Notes: generated from the sequence alone by a model not told the origin. Positions 44,008 through 53,712 are shown, numbered from the stretch's first letter. The stretch is 64,000 nt of DNA from Amycolatopsis nalaikhensis (GCF_030264295.1 NZ_CP127173.1:689501-753500), one strand, 5' to 3'. A program made the numbers and translations.

Positions 44008-44826
44008 ATGAGCGACGGCAGGTGGTTCGACGGCTGGGCGCCCTGGCCTGAGCTGGCTGGGCTGGCCGCGGCCGGGCGTTCGCTGCTCCCGAACGTCCCG
44101 GTGACGCCCGCGGCCCTCGTGCGCACCGTCACCGAACAGCTCGTCGGGCGCCGCCTCACCGCCAAGGTCGGGGACCGCGAAGTCGGCCTCACCCTCGCCG
44201 AACTCGACTACCCGGCCGACAGCCTCCGGCTGGCCACCGGACGGGTCGGCGACGTCCGGATCGTCGCCGAGGACGTCGACTGGCCCGAGCCCGAACCCGA
44301 CGGCGGGAGCATCCTCCTGCGCCGGGTCACCGTGCTCGCCGAAGACGTCCGCCTCCGCTCGCTGCCCACGCCTGCCGCCATCCCCGCGCGGGTCGAACTG
44401 CGGATCGCGGTGTCCGCGGACGTGCTGCGGGAACGGGTGGCGGCGGTCCGCCCCGGGATCGTCGCGGCCCCGGCGGAAAACGGTCTGCTGCGGATCCACT
44501 GGGCCAAGCGCCCGCACTGGGGCCACCTGACCCTCGAGCCGCACGTGGCGGACGACGCCGTCGTGCTCGAACCGCGAACCCTCCACATCGGACAGAAGTC
44601 ACTCCGGCCGCCGAAGCGCTTCCGCCCCATCGTGCTCCCCCTGCCGGAACTCCCGCCGGGGATAAAGCTGACGAAGGTCGAACCGCGCCACGACGAGCTC
44701 GTGCTGCACACAGTGGCGGAGGAATGGCCGGAACGGCTTTCCCGCATTCCGCTGGCCGACCTGCTGAGCTGGCTGACCACCGCGGCCATGACCCTGACCC
44801 TGCCGAAACTCGGTACGCGTCCATAG
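44008..44826 (+). CDS. DUF2993 (LmeA-like) putative lipid-binding protein
   Basis: A 272-aa protein. RSLLPNVPVTPAALVRTVTEQLVGRRLTAKVG and VRIVAEDVDWPEPE-type strands, with repeated VELRIAVSADVLRERV and VVLEPRTLHIG segments, fit the DUF2993/LmeA group (BPI/tubular lipid-binding-like, linked in mycobacteria to lipomannan maturation). No signal peptide is visible from ATG 44008, unlike mycobacterial LmeA. Function unproved. Confidence 0.7.
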   Translation: MSDGRWFDGWAPWPELAGLAAAGRSLLPNVPVTPAALVRTVTEQLVGRRLTAKVGDREVGLTLAELDYPADSLRLATGRVGDVRIVAEDVDWPEPEPDGGSILLRRVTVLAEDVRLRSLPTPAAIPARVELRIAVSADVLRERVAAVRPGIVAAPAENGLLRIHWAKRPHWGHLTLEPHVADDAVVLEPRTLHIGQKSLRPPKRFRPIVLPLPELPPGIKLTKVEPRHDELVLHTVAEEWPERLSRIPLADLLSWLTTAAMTLTLPKLGTRP

Positions 44827-44933
44827 CTTCCCCTCCGTCCACGCGGACCCGGACCGGCCCGCACAGACCAAGCTACTCGAACGCGCGTTCGAACATCATC
44901 ACCCACACAGGTATGTCCACAAGGGACGGACGA

Positions 44934-46427
44934 TCAGCCCACCGGGAACCAGGTCCCGGACGCCCATTCCGTGTCGCCCCAAGCCTTCCGCTCGTCCGCC
45001 CGCGGATCCAGCACCAGGTCCGTGTCCTCCCGGAACACCATCACGGGCCGCAGTTCCGGCCCGTACGGCGGCCACTCGGGACCATCGGCGGAGGCGACGC
45101 CGTCCCGGATGAACCGCACCCAGCAGCGGTGGATCAGCAACGCCGCCCGCTCCCGCGCGGGATTGACGTCGGCGGCCTGCGCGTACAGCGGCAACGGCGT
45201 CTTCCACGCCATGGTCGTCTCGGTGCCGTGGCCGCCGTCGAGCTGCTCGGGCACGCCGGGCGCGGCGATGTCGATGCGGTAGCGGTAAACCCGCGCGTGC
45301 GCGGACTGCGCGTCGGCGAGCCGCTGCGTCGGGACGCCGTAGCGCTCATCGCCCATCGCGGCGATCTTCGCGGCCCGCAAATCCGGCACGCGGCGAAGAT
45401 AAGTGTCGAGGAGGTGCGAAGCCCCGTCCACGCCGAGGATGCCCGTCAGCACACCGGACGCCGGGGCCGTCGCGACGTCGTCGCCGAGCATCATGGCGTA
45501 CGTGCTGCCTTCGTTGCTGTTGCAGCCGATCAGCAGCGGGATCCCGGCCGCGCTCCCCCGCCGGATCGGCTCGATCGGCACCTCGGGCAGCACGCGCGGG
45601 TGCACCGTCGGCCGCCACAGCCACAGCGCCTGGAACCCCGTCAGGATCCGCTCCTGCGCCTCGACGAACTCCTTGGCGGGCAACGCCCGCAGCGCCTCGA
45701 GGTCGTGGCAGCCGACTTCGTCCAGGAGCCGTCGCGCCAGCGCCGTCCCGGCTTCCGGCGTCGCGACGTGGTCCGCGCCGCCGGAGCTGCTGATCGCCTG
45801 CGCGAACAACCCCGCTCCCAGCGGGCTGCCCATCAGGTTCCCGAGGCTCTTCGCGCCCGCGGAAACGCCGTAAACAGTGATCCGCGCGGGGTCGCCGCCG
45901 AACGCGGAAACGTTGCGGCGCACCCACTTCAGCGCCTCGATCTGGTCGAGCAGCCCGCACACCCCGGCGTCCGCCTCGGCGTCACCGAAGATCCCGGCGA
46001 GGTGCAGGAACCCGAGCGAGCCGAGCCGGTAGTTGATCGTGACGACGACGATCCCGGCGCGCGCGAACTCCTCGCCGTCGCCCAGCTGCTCGCCGTGCCC
46101 GACGCGGTAACCGCCGCCGTGCAACCAGAACAGCACCGGCCAGCCGCCCTCCGGCGCGGGCCCTTCCGGCGTGCACACGTTGAGGTACAAGCAGTCCTCG
46201 TCGCACACCGCGGTCGGGTTCATCGGGTCCGGCGCCTGCATCGCGTGCGGGCCGTACTCCGTCGCGACGTGCACCCCGCGGGGCAGCGAAGGCGGCTGCG
46301 GTGCCTTCCACCGCAGCTCCCCCACCGGCGGGCGGGCGTACGGGATCCCGCGCCAGACGCGGACGCCGTCGCCCGCCAGCCCCACCAGCGCCCCGAGCTC
46401 GGTCGTGACCGTCGGGACGGCCGCCAT
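44934..46427 (-). CDS. Type-B carboxylesterase
   Basis: Carboxylesterase/para-nitrobenzyl esterase family, 497 aa. RGIPYARPPVGELRWKAP, EDCLYLNVCTPEG and WLHGGGYRVGHG (oxyanion hole) are followed by the nucleophile in ITVYGVSAGAKS. Glu and His complete the triad further on (CNSNEGSTYAM, and a C-terminal region in which the expected His-containing segment reads MAWKTPLPLYAQ, so the catalytic His is not obvious). No signal peptide. Its ATG overlaps the histidine-kinase stop, so it is the third gene of the two-component operon. Confidence 0.88.
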   Translation of the reverse strand: MAAVPTVTTELGALVGLAGDGVRVWRGIPYARPPVGELRWKAPQPPSLPRGVHVATEYGPHAMQAPDPMNPTAVCDEDCLYLNVCTPEGPAPEGGWPVLFWLHGGGYRVGHGEQLGDGEEFARAGIVVVTINYRLGSLGFLHLAGIFGDAEADAGVCGLLDQIEALKWVRRNVSAFGGDPARITVYGVSAGAKSLGNLMGSPLGAGLFAQAISSSGGADHVATPEAGTALARRLLDEVGCHDLEALRALPAKEFVEAQERILTGFQALWLWRPTVHPRVLPEVPIEPIRRGSAAGIPLLIGCNSNEGSTYAMMLGDDVATAPASGVLTGILGVDGASHLLDTYLRRVPDLRAAKIAAMGDERYGVPTQRLADAQSAHARVYRYRIDIAAPGVPEQLDGGHGTETTMAWKTPLPLYAQAADVNPARERAALLIHRCWVRFIRDGVASADGPEWPPYGPELRPVMVFREDTDLVLDPRADERKAWGDTEWASGTWFPVG

Positions 46428-47848
46428 CAGAGCGAGGCCTGCTCGACCGTCGGCAGGCAGACCTCGAACCGGGTGTTCCCCGGCTCGGACTCGACGCGCA
46501 GGTCACCCTGGTGGCGCTCGACGACGATCTTCCACGAGATGTCCAGGCCCAGCCCGGTGCCCTCGCCGACCGGCTTCGTGGTGAAGAACGGCTCGAAGAT
46601 CCGCGGCTTGATGTCGGCGGGGATGCCCGGGCCCGTGTCGCCGATTTCGACGCGGATCTGGTCGTTGACGCGCCAGGTGCGCAGCGTCAGCGTGCCCTCG
46701 CCCTTCATCGCGCCGAGGGCGTTGTCGATGATGTTCGTCCAGACCTGGTTCAGCTCGGCCGGGTACGCCGGCACCTTCGGCAGGCTCCGGTCGTACTCCT
46801 TGACGACGCGGACGCCGTCGCCGATCTTGCCGGACAGCATCACCAGCGTGGAGTCGAGGCCGTCGTGGACGTCGACCCACTGGTGCGGCGCGCGGTCCAT
46901 CTGGGAGTACTGCTTGGCCTTGCCGACCAGCGCCGAAATCCGCGTGGTGGAGTCCTCGATCTCGCCCATCAGCATCTCGGTCTCGAGCGCGTAGGCGAGC
47001 CAGCGGACGGCGCCGTCGATGAAGGTGTCGCCGACCTGCTCCAGCACGTTGTCCAGGTCGGCCGTGGTCAGCCCGGCGCGGACGTAGATGTCGGCGAGGT
47101 CCCAGCCGCCGTCGATGCCGCGGTCCTCGAACCAGTCGCCGATCTCGTCCTCGCGGTCGGCCTGCTGCATCGCCGTCAGCTTCTCGGCCTGCGCGACCTG
47201 CTTGACCAGGCGTTCCTGGACGTCGATGAGCTGGTAGAGCAGCTCGGGTTCGATGTCCTTCTTGGCCAGGAAGGCGAGCTTGTGGCGCATCCCGGCGACG
47301 CGCTCGCGCAGGGCGGACGTCGCCCGGACGGCGGCCGCGGCCGGATTGTTCAGCTCGTGCGTCAGGCCCGCCGACAGCTCACCCAGAGCCAGGAGGCGGC
47401 GGCGGGAGCCGATCACCGTGTCGCTGTTGCGCCAGCCGAGGTACATGCCCTCCAGCAGGTGCGTGGCCATCGGGAACCACTGGCGGAACTCGACGGCGAA
47501 CTCGTTCGCCGGGAGCGCCAGCAGCGTCAGGTCGCTCAACGCCTGCACCGAAGCGCCGTAGCGGTGCTCGGCTTCCTGGTGGACGAAGAACTGCGTCGCA
47601 CCGAAGTAGGCACCGCGCTGGTCGGACCGGTTCGTCTCGACTTCGGTGCCGCTGACCAGCCGCGTCATCCGGACGGCGCCGGACAGGATCACGTAGAAGC
47701 AGGTCGCCTCGTCGCCCTCGCGGATGACGAAGGTGTCGCCGTCGTACCGCTCGAGGACGCCGTTGGCGGCGACCCAGTCGAGCTGCTCCTCGGAAAGGTG
47801 TTCGAACAGGAAGAGCCCGCGAAGCTCCTCCCGCGGCAGTGCGCTCAT
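46427..47848 (-). CDS. Histidine kinase with N-terminal cNMP-binding domain
   Basis: A 473-aa soluble kinase. Residues 1-140 are a Crp-like cyclic-nucleotide-binding domain (FVIREGDEATCFYVILSGAV, LTLLALPANEFAVEF). The phospho-acceptor is in LGELSAGLTHELNNPAAAAV, and the catalytic domain has VWTNIIDNALGAM (N box), IGDTGPGIPADI and GEGTGLGLDISWKIV (G boxes). A long helical stretch (about 180-330) lies between H and N boxes. Its start overlaps the receiver/oxidoreductase gene stop (ATGA), making a clear kinase-response pair. Confidence 0.92.
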   Translation of the reverse strand: MSALPREELRGLFLFEHLSEEQLDWVAANGVLERYDGDTFVIREGDEATCFYVILSGAVRMTRLVSGTEVETNRSDQRGAYFGATQFFVHQEAEHRYGASVQALSDLTLLALPANEFAVEFRQWFPMATHLLEGMYLGWRNSDTVIGSRRRLLALGELSAGLTHELNNPAAAAVRATSALRERVAGMRHKLAFLAKKDIEPELLYQLIDVQERLVKQVAQAEKLTAMQQADREDEIGDWFEDRGIDGGWDLADIYVRAGLTTADLDNVLEQVGDTFIDGAVRWLAYALETEMLMGEIEDSTTRISALVGKAKQYSQMDRAPHQWVDVHDGLDSTLVMLSGKIGDGVRVVKEYDRSLPKVPAYPAELNQVWTNIIDNALGAMKGEGTLTLRTWRVNDQIRVEIGDTGPGIPADIKPRIFEPFFTTKPVGEGTGLGLDISWKIVVERHQGDLRVESEPGNTRFEVCLPTVEQASL

Positions 47849-49497
47849 TGTTCCTCCAGGTACCGGTGTACCAGCGTCACGGCCATCGCGCCCTCGCCGA
47901 CCGCCGAGGCCACCCGCTTGACCGACTGCGACCGCACGTCACCGGCCACGAACACGCCGGGGATCGACGACTCGAGGTAGTGCGGATCACGGTCGAGCGG
48001 CCAGCCCGCCGGCCGCTGCCCGCCGCTCAGCAGGTCCGGCCCCGTGCACACGAAGCCGTGGTCGTCGCGGTGGATGCCCTCGCCCAGCCAGTCCGTGCGC
48101 GGGGCGGCGCCGATGAAGATGAACAGGTGCCCGGTCTCGACCGTCTCGGTGACGCCGTTCTCGCACAGCGTGAGCCGCTCGAGGTGCTCGGTGCCGTGGG
48201 CCTGCTTGACGGTGGTGTGCGTGCGCACGTGGATGTTTTCGATGCCGGCGATCTGCTCGATCAGGTAGTGCGACATCGACGCCTCCAGCGACGCGCCGCG
48301 CACCAGGATCGTGACGTCGCTGGCGTGCCGGGAGAAGAACACCGCGGCCTGCCCGGCGGAGTTCGCGCCGCCGACGATGTAGACGTGCTCGCCCTTGCAC
48401 TCGGGGGCCTCGGTCGCCGCCGAGCCGTAGTAGACGCCGCGGCCGGTCAGTTCCTCGATGCCCTCGGCCTCCAGCGCGCGGTAGGTGACGCCGCTGGCCA
48501 GGATCACCGAGTGCGCGGCGATCTCGCTGCCGTCGCCGAAGGTGATCACGCGCTGCGACCCGCGGGCCTCCAGGCCGACGACGTCGCGCGCGGTCAGCAC
48601 CTCGGCGCCGAACTTCTGCGCCTGGCGCCGCGCCCGGTCGGTCAGCTGCGCGCCGGAGACGCCGTCGGGGAAGCCCAGGTAGTTCTCGATGCGCGAGCTC
48701 GTGCCCGCCTGGCCGCCGGTGGCCTTCTTCTCGACGAGCACCGTGCGCAGGCCCTCGGACGCGCCGTACACCGCGGCGCCCAGCCCGGCGGGCCCGCCGC
48801 CGATCACGACGAGGTCGTAGAACTCCTGCGCGGGCCGGGTCGACAACCCGACGGCGTCGGCGATCTCGCTGCCGGAGGGGTTCTTGAGGACGGTGCCGTC
48901 CGGCGTGACGACGACCGGGATGTCCTTGTCGGTCGCCTCCGCGGCCTGCAGGATCCGGGCGCCCTCCTCGTCGTCGACGGAGAACCAGCGGTACGGCACG
49001 GCGTTGCGCGCGAGGAAGTCGCGCATCTGGAACGACGGCGAGTTGTACCGGTGGCCGATGAGCTTGACCTCCTCGACCGGCCGGTCGCCGACCGCCTTCC
49101 ACGTCTCGACCAGCGCGTCGATCACCGGGTAGAGCTTCTCCTCCGGCGGGTCCCACGGCTTGAGCAGGTAGTGGTCGACGTCGACGACGTTGATCGCCTG
49201 GATGGCGGCATCGGTGTCGGCGTAGGCGGTCAGCAGGGCGCGGCGGGCGTGCGGGAACAGGTCCATCGCCTTCTCGAGGAAGGCGATCCCGTCCATCTGC
49301 GGCATCCGGTAGTCGGCGAGGATGGCCGCGACGGCGTCGCCGCGCAGCTTGATCTCGCGCAGCGCGTCGAGGGCGTCCGGGCCGGAGTCGGCGCGGATGA
49401 CGCGGTAGTCCTTCCCGTAGCGTCGGCGCAGGTCTCGGGCGACCGAGCGGGACACGGCGGGATCGTCGTCGACGGTCATCAGGATCGGCTGGCTCAC
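47845..49497 (-). CDS. Response-regulator receiver fused to thioredoxin-reductase-like FAD protein
   Basis: A 550-aa fusion starting at GTG. Residues 1-125: CheY-like receiver with acidic pair VDDDP, phospho-Asp in ILADYRMPQMDG, and LLKPWD lysine. A thioredoxin-like/GST-like linker (about 140-215) follows, then a pyridine-nucleotide-disulfide-type flavoprotein: VVIGGGPAGLGAAVYGASEG (FAD), VYIVGGANSAGQAAVFF (NADPH), VFVAGDVRSQSVKRVASAVGEG. Where thioredoxin reductase has CxxC this protein reads YYGSAATEAPECKG, so it lacks the redox-active pair. Phosphorylation by the cNMP kinase behind it could gate flavin chemistry with no DNA-binding output. The reductant acceptor is unknown. Confidence 0.92.
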   Translation of the reverse strand: MSQPILMTVDDDPAVSRSVARDLRRRYGKDYRVIRADSGPDALDALREIKLRGDAVAAILADYRMPQMDGIAFLEKAMDLFPHARRALLTAYADTDAAIQAINVVDVDHYLLKPWDPPEEKLYPVIDALVETWKAVGDRPVEEVKLIGHRYNSPSFQMRDFLARNAVPYRWFSVDDEEGARILQAAEATDKDIPVVVTPDGTVLKNPSGSEIADAVGLSTRPAQEFYDLVVIGGGPAGLGAAVYGASEGLRTVLVEKKATGGQAGTSSRIENYLGFPDGVSGAQLTDRARRQAQKFGAEVLTARDVVGLEARGSQRVITFGDGSEIAAHSVILASGVTYRALEAEGIEELTGRGVYYGSAATEAPECKGEHVYIVGGANSAGQAAVFFSRHASDVTILVRGASLEASMSHYLIEQIAGIENIHVRTHTTVKQAHGTEHLERLTLCENGVTETVETGHLFIFIGAAPRTDWLGEGIHRDDHGFVCTGPDLLSGGQRPAGWPLDRDPHYLESSIPGVFVAGDVRSQSVKRVASAVGEGAMAVTLVHRYLEEQ

Positions 49498-49507
49498 GAC
49501 GTGCAGC

Positions 49508-50434
49508 CTACGGCGCCCGGTGGCCGGCTGGGGAGGACCGGCGTTTCGGCACCTGGACCCGCTCCAGGTCCTCGGCCACCACGATCTCGCCGTCGAACTC
49601 GGCCTTGGCCTCGGCCAGGAACCGCTCCGACTCGGGGTAGCGCTGCGAGAAGTGCGTCAGCACGAGCTGGCGGACGCCGCTCTCGGCCGCGACACGGGCC
49701 GCCTGCTGCGCGGTCAGGTGCCCGAAGTCTTTCGCCAGGGCGGCGTCCTCGGCGAGGAACGTCGACTCGATCACCAGCATGTCGGCGTTTTCGCTGAGGG
49801 CGTACACCGCGTCGCAGAGGCGGGTGTCCATGACGAACGCGAACCGCTGGCCGCGGCGGGGGACGCTGACGTCCTCGAGGCGGACGTCGCCCAACCGTCC
49901 CTCGCGCTGCAGCCGGCCGACGTCCGGGCCCTCGATGCCGTGCTCGCGCAGCCGCTCGGCCAGCATCGTGCGGCCGTCCGGCTCGACCAGCCGGTAGCCG
50001 AACGCCTCCACGGGGTGGCTCAGCCGCCGGGCCTCGAGGGTGAACTTCCCGGTGGCGATCGGGCCGTCGTCGGTGATCGGGTGTTCGCGCAGGTCGGCCT
50101 GCTCGTAGAACGCCGTCGCGTGCCGCATCCGCGCGAAGTAGTGCGCGCCCGACGCCGGGAAGTGGGCGTGGACCGGGTGCTGGACCTTGTCGAGGGACAG
50201 CCGCTGGATCACCCCGGGCAGGCCCAGGCTGTGGTCGCCGTGGAAGTGGGTGACGCAGATCCGCGTGAGGTCCGTGGCCGCCACCCCCGCGCGCAGCATC
50301 TGGCGCTGGGTGCCTTCGCCGGGGTCGAAGAGGATGCCCTCGCCGTCCCAGCGCAGGAGGTAGCCGTTCTGGTTGCGGTGGCGCGTGGGCGCCTGGCTCG
50401 CGGTGCCCAGCACCACCAGTTCGCGGGTCGACAC
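49508..50434 (-). CDS. rnz: Ribonuclease Z
   Basis: tRNA 3'-processing endonuclease of the metallo-beta-lactamase fold, 308 aa, starting at GTG. Metal motifs: [14 protein letters not shown] (HxHxDH), [18 protein letters not shown] and LTHFSQRYP. Length and order match the short RNase Z form. It matures tRNA 3' ends, relevant to genes such as tRNA-Ala here that lack an encoded CCA. Separated by 10 bp from the receiver fusion gene. Confidence 0.93.
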   Translation of the reverse strand: MSTRELVVLGTASQAPTRHRNQNGYLLRWDGEGILFDPGEGTQRQMLRAGVAATDLTRICVTHFHGDHSLGLPGVIQRLSLDKVQHPVHAHFPASGAHYFARMRHATAFYEQADLREHPITDDGPIATGKFTLEARRLSHPVEAFGYRLVEPDGRTMLAERLREHGIEGPDVGRLQREGRLGDVRLEDVSVPRRGQRFAFVMDTRLCDAVYALSENADMLVIESTFLAEDAALAKDFGHLTAQQAARVAAESGVRQLVLTHFSQRYPESERFLAEAKAEFDGEIVVAEDLERVQVPKRRSSPAGHRAP

Positions 50435-50447
50435 CCCCGCACGCTAC

Positions 50448-51017
50448 TCAGGCGGCGGGCGTGGTGTCCCCCAGTTTGCGCAACCGGAAGGCCAGCACCA
50501 GCAGCATGATCCCGTAGAGCAGGGCGTAGATGCCGACGAGCAGCGCGATGCCGTACGCGCCGGCGATCGGGTTGATCACGATCAGGATGCCCGCGAGCAC
50601 CGAGATGGCGCCGGCCGCGATGAGGAACGCTTCTCCTCGGATCTGCTTGCGCAGCCGGACCGCGGCGGCGATTTCGGCGATGCCGGTGACGATCGCCCAC
50701 AGGCCGACGAGCAGGGCCAGCAGCAGCACCGTGATGCCGGGCCAGACGAGGACGAGGATCCCGGCGATGATGCCGAGCGCGCCGAGGATCCCGTAGGCGG
50801 CGCGGTGGGCGGCGTCGCCCGGGCGGAAGGCCTGCATCAGGCCGCCGATGCCGTCGACGATCGCGTACACGCCGTACAGGATGGCCAGGACGAGCACCGT
50901 GGCACCGGGCCAGATCAGCGCGAAGAGCCCGAAGAGCACGGCGAACACGCCGCGGACGGCGGCGATCGGCCAGGCCTTGCGGGGTTCGACGACGGAAAAC
51001 GCTGCGAAGGAGGTCAT
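50448..51017 (-). CDS. HdeD-like (DUF308) membrane protein
   Basis: A 189-aa protein with six short hydrophobic segments in three similar pairs (VRGVFAVLFGLFALIWPG, YGILGALGIIAGILVLVWPGITVLLLALLVGLWAIVTG over residues 75-112, LIAAGAISVLAGILIVINP), the DUF308 repeat. In enterobacteria HdeD helps acid resistance; its role in actinobacteria is unknown. The ATG follows GGAGG. Confidence 0.88.
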   Translation of the reverse strand: MTSFAAFSVVEPRKAWPIAAVRGVFAVLFGLFALIWPGATVLVLAILYGVYAIVDGIGGLMQAFRPGDAAHRAAYGILGALGIIAGILVLVWPGITVLLLALLVGLWAIVTGIAEIAAAVRLRKQIRGEAFLIAAGAISVLAGILIVINPIAGAYGIALLVGIYALLYGIMLLVLAFRLRKLGDTTPAA

Positions 51018-51123
51018 GCGCCGCTCCTCGGGTGACGGGGCACCCAGTATCGCGGCAAAACGCCTGGTTGGCGCGGTTCACCACCCGTTCGGGCCATGCG
51101 TCCTTTGTGTCCGGACACTTAGG

Positions 51124-51163
51124 ACCGGCGTGCGCCGCGGCCGCCACCACGGCGCACGCCGGT
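51124..51163 (-). terminator. 14-bp stem terminator of the RICIN/beta-helix gene
   Basis: ACCGGCGTGCGCCG and its exact complement with a 12-nt loop lie 4 bp after the stop. No U-run. Confidence 0.65.
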
Positions 51164-51166
51164 TGC

Positions 51167-53350
51167 TCAGGGGTAGCTGACCAGGTTGACCGGCTTGGTG
51201 CCGGTCGGGGTCGTGTCACCCGTGGTGTTGATGACGTGCGTGATCGTGCCCTGGTAGTTGAGCGACACGGTCACCATGTCGTGGAACCGGACACCCGGCG
51301 TGTTCGGCGCCTCGAACGCGTGCGCGCTGGCGACCGACGGGTTGGTGCTGAAGTAGCAGTAGCTGCCCAGCCCCCACGCCTCGTGGGTGGTGACGTTCGG
51401 GCCCACCTTGTAGGCGGAGAAGCCCTTCGTGGACCCGTTCATCCAGCCCGCCTGGTCCGGCACGTCGTAGGGCATCTCGTTCTGGAAGAAGTACGTCCGG
51501 CCGCCGTTGCCGTTCCAGACGACCTGCGTCTTCTGGTAGTGCTCGACGAACAACCCGTACGTCGTCACGTTGTTTCCGTTGACGATGAGCCCGGTGTCGG
51601 CGGTGTTGGTGTTCCAGCCGACGTAGGCGTTGTTGTCGGCGTGGTCGGCGCGCCAGATCCACATGTGGTCGCCGATCACGTTGTTGCTGTTGACGACCAG
51701 GCTGTTCGTCGCCTTCCCGACGTTGGCGCCGCCGATCCGGAAGAAGACGTCGTGCAGCGACGTCGGGTTCGCCGCGTGGTCCGCGCTCGAGCCCGCGGCA
51801 CCGACCTGCATGAGGGTGTTCGAGTTGGTCGTGCCGGCGTCGATCAGCAGGCCGGCGACCTTGACGCCGTCGACGTCGTCGACGTTCATCGCGGTGACGC
51901 CGCCGTCCGGCACCAGGGTCGCGATGCCGAGGCCGAGCACGACGGTGTCCGGCCGCGTCACGTGCAGCGCCTGGTTCAGGTGGTAGACACCGGGCGTGAC
52001 CAGCAGGTTCTTGCCCGCGGCGAGCGCGGCGTTCATGTCCGCCGCGGTGGCGCCCGGCTTGGCGATGTAGAACTGGTCGATCGGGATCGAGGTGCCGGGT
52101 GCGGCGCCGCCCGCCCAGGTCGCGCCGGACGCGTTGGTCTTCACGCCGGGGACGAACACCTGGTAGTTGCCCGAGCCGTCGATGTAGAGGAACGGCTTCT
52201 CGCGCACGACCGGCGTCTGGGCGACCGTGGTGTAAGGCGGGGTCGGGAAGGTGTTGGCCGGAGCACCCTGGACGCCCGCGAAGACCATGTTCCAGTTCGA
52301 GCCGGACCAGCTGCCGAACTGCGAGTTGCGCGAGATCCACTGCTGCTGCGAGCCGGAGCGGACCTGGCCGTCGACCTTCGTGTCGGAGATCCAGCCACCG
52401 CTGGCCCAGCCGCCGTCGTCGAGCTGCAGGTTGCCGCGGACGTGCATGCGGCGGTACGGCGCGGCCTGGCTGACGGCCCACCGGTCGGTGCCCCCGTTCG
52501 GGTTCACGGACAGGTTCTCGGCGCCGCGCCAGAAGTTCTGCGTCGCGTTCTGCGGCGGGAACCAGTCGGCTTCGACGTGCACGGCGCCGTTGATCGTGAC
52601 GGCGTCGGGGCTCAAGCCCAGGCCCAGCACCTGCGTGTAGAAGCCGACGTTGACGTCGTTGGCGTAGGTGCCCGGCTTGAACATGACGGCGTAGCGCTGG
52701 CCGCCGAACTGGTTGCGTTCCTGTTGGCTGAAGATGCTGTTGAGCCGGCTCTGGATGGTGGAGCTCGGCATGGAGGGGTCGAAGACGACCACGTTCGGGC
52801 CGAAGTCGGGCTGGCCGGGCTGCGTCGTGTTCACGGGGTTCAGGGTGAAGGACTGCGCGGCGGTGCCGTTGCAGGCGTACTGCTGGAGTTGGACATCGCT
52901 GGTGGACGCGCCGGGGACGTCGAGGCACTTCCCGCTGTTGCGGCTGACGAAGTGGTAGCGGCCGTTGCCCTCGTCGACGGCCTGCCACTGCTGGTTGGCG
53001 CCGCCGCCGTAGGTCCAGAGCTGCACGAGGCCGCCATCGGCGGTGGAGACGTTCGTGACGTCCCAGGCGGCGGCCGGGTTGGTGCGGGCGTTCACCCGGA
53101 AGTAGCCGTCACCGGTGGACTGGAACTGCCACTCCTGCGACGCGGTCTGGTTGCAGGAGTACTGCTGCACGACGGTGCCGTTCGCCGTCCCGGCGGCCCG
53201 GGCATCGACGCACTTGCCGCTGTTGGCGGCGGTGACGGTGTACCAACCGTCGGGGGTGACCGCGGCTTGGGCCTGACTCATCGTCAGCAGGCCCGCGACC
53301 AGGGCGGATGCCGCGGAGAGCAGCACCACCGCCCGCCGTCTCGTCATCAT
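51167..53350 (-). CDS. Secreted RICIN-lectin and right-handed beta-helix protein
   Basis: A 727-aa exported protein; AGGAGG lies six bases before the first of two adjacent ATGs. The signal peptide ends near AQAAVT (residues 1-30). A ricin-type beta-trefoil follows (about 33-165; NSGKCVDARAAG, QQWQAVDEG, NSGKCLDVPGAS with repeated Q-W motifs), which binds sugars. The large C-terminal part (180-727) is a pectate-lyase-like beta-helix (FKPGTYANDVNVGFYTQVLGLG, VLGLGIATLVPDGGVTAMNV, NSNNVIGDHMWIWRADHAD). Homologues carry misleading names such as adenylyl cyclase or coagulation-factor domain protein. A polysaccharide-active enzyme is likely, substrate unknown. Confidence 0.85.
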   Translation of the reverse strand: MMTRRRAVVLLSAASALVAGLLTMSQAQAAVTPDGWYTVTAANSGKCVDARAAGTANGTVVQQYSCNQTASQEWQFQSTGDGYFRVNARTNPAAAWDVTNVSTADGGLVQLWTYGGGANQQWQAVDEGNGRYHFVSRNSGKCLDVPGASTSDVQLQQYACNGTAAQSFTLNPVNTTQPGQPDFGPNVVVFDPSMPSSTIQSRLNSIFSQQERNQFGGQRYAVMFKPGTYANDVNVGFYTQVLGLGLSPDAVTINGAVHVEADWFPPQNATQNFWRGAENLSVNPNGGTDRWAVSQAAPYRRMHVRGNLQLDDGGWASGGWISDTKVDGQVRSGSQQQWISRNSQFGSWSGSNWNMVFAGVQGAPANTFPTPPYTTVAQTPVVREKPFLYIDGSGNYQVFVPGVKTNASGATWAGGAAPGTSIPIDQFYIAKPGATAADMNAALAAGKNLLVTPGVYHLNQALHVTRPDTVVLGLGIATLVPDGGVTAMNVDDVDGVKVAGLLIDAGTTNSNTLMQVGAAGSSADHAANPTSLHDVFFRIGGANVGKATNSLVVNSNNVIGDHMWIWRADHADNNAYVGWNTNTADTGLIVNGNNVTTYGLFVEHYQKTQVVWNGNGGRTYFFQNEMPYDVPDQAGWMNGSTKGFSAYKVGPNVTTHEAWGLGSYCYFSTNPSVASAHAFEAPNTPGVRFHDMVTVSLNYQGTITHVINTTGDTTPTGTKPVNLVSYP

Positions 53351-53627
53351 GCGAAACCTCCTCTGCCGCGCATCGCGGCGTGCGTAGAGCAGGAAACGGC
53401 AGAGGCGTGCCCGGTCTGGGGGTAGACGCGGCGTAACGGGCGGGGACCTCGGCGTCACAACCGCGCAAAATGTAACGGCGACCACACCCGGAGTCAATAC
53501 ACGACTAAAAATAAGGTGTAAAACCGCAGGTCAGGGGCTGGGCGCGACGGAGGGGACCCCCGTGTGGAGGGGCTCTGGGCGGGGTGTAATGTATGGACAC
53601 ACGAGATGCGGAGTTGAACTTCGCTCC

Positions 53628-53700
53628 GGGGCTATGGCGCAGCTGGTAGCGCACCTCACTGGCAGTGAGGGGGTCAGGGGTTCGAGTCCCCTTAGCTCCA
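53628..53700 (+). tRNA. tRNA-Ala (anticodon GGC)
   Basis: 73 nt forming a full cloverleaf: acceptor GGGGCTA/TAGCTCC (one G-T pair), D arm GCGC-AGCTGGTA-GCGC, anticodon stem CCTCA/TGAGG around CTGGCAG (GGC anticodon), T arm GGGG-TTCGAGT-CCCC, discriminator A. CCA is not encoded. It is the integration target of the element to the right. Confidence 0.95.
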
Positions 53701-53712
53701 CCGTGACGAAAC

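Noticed and set aside
44724-49797. Very long plus-strand frames opposite the esterase, kinase and receiver genes
   Set aside because: They are His/Arg/Gln-rich antisense shadows; the opposite strand has complete catalytic motifs.
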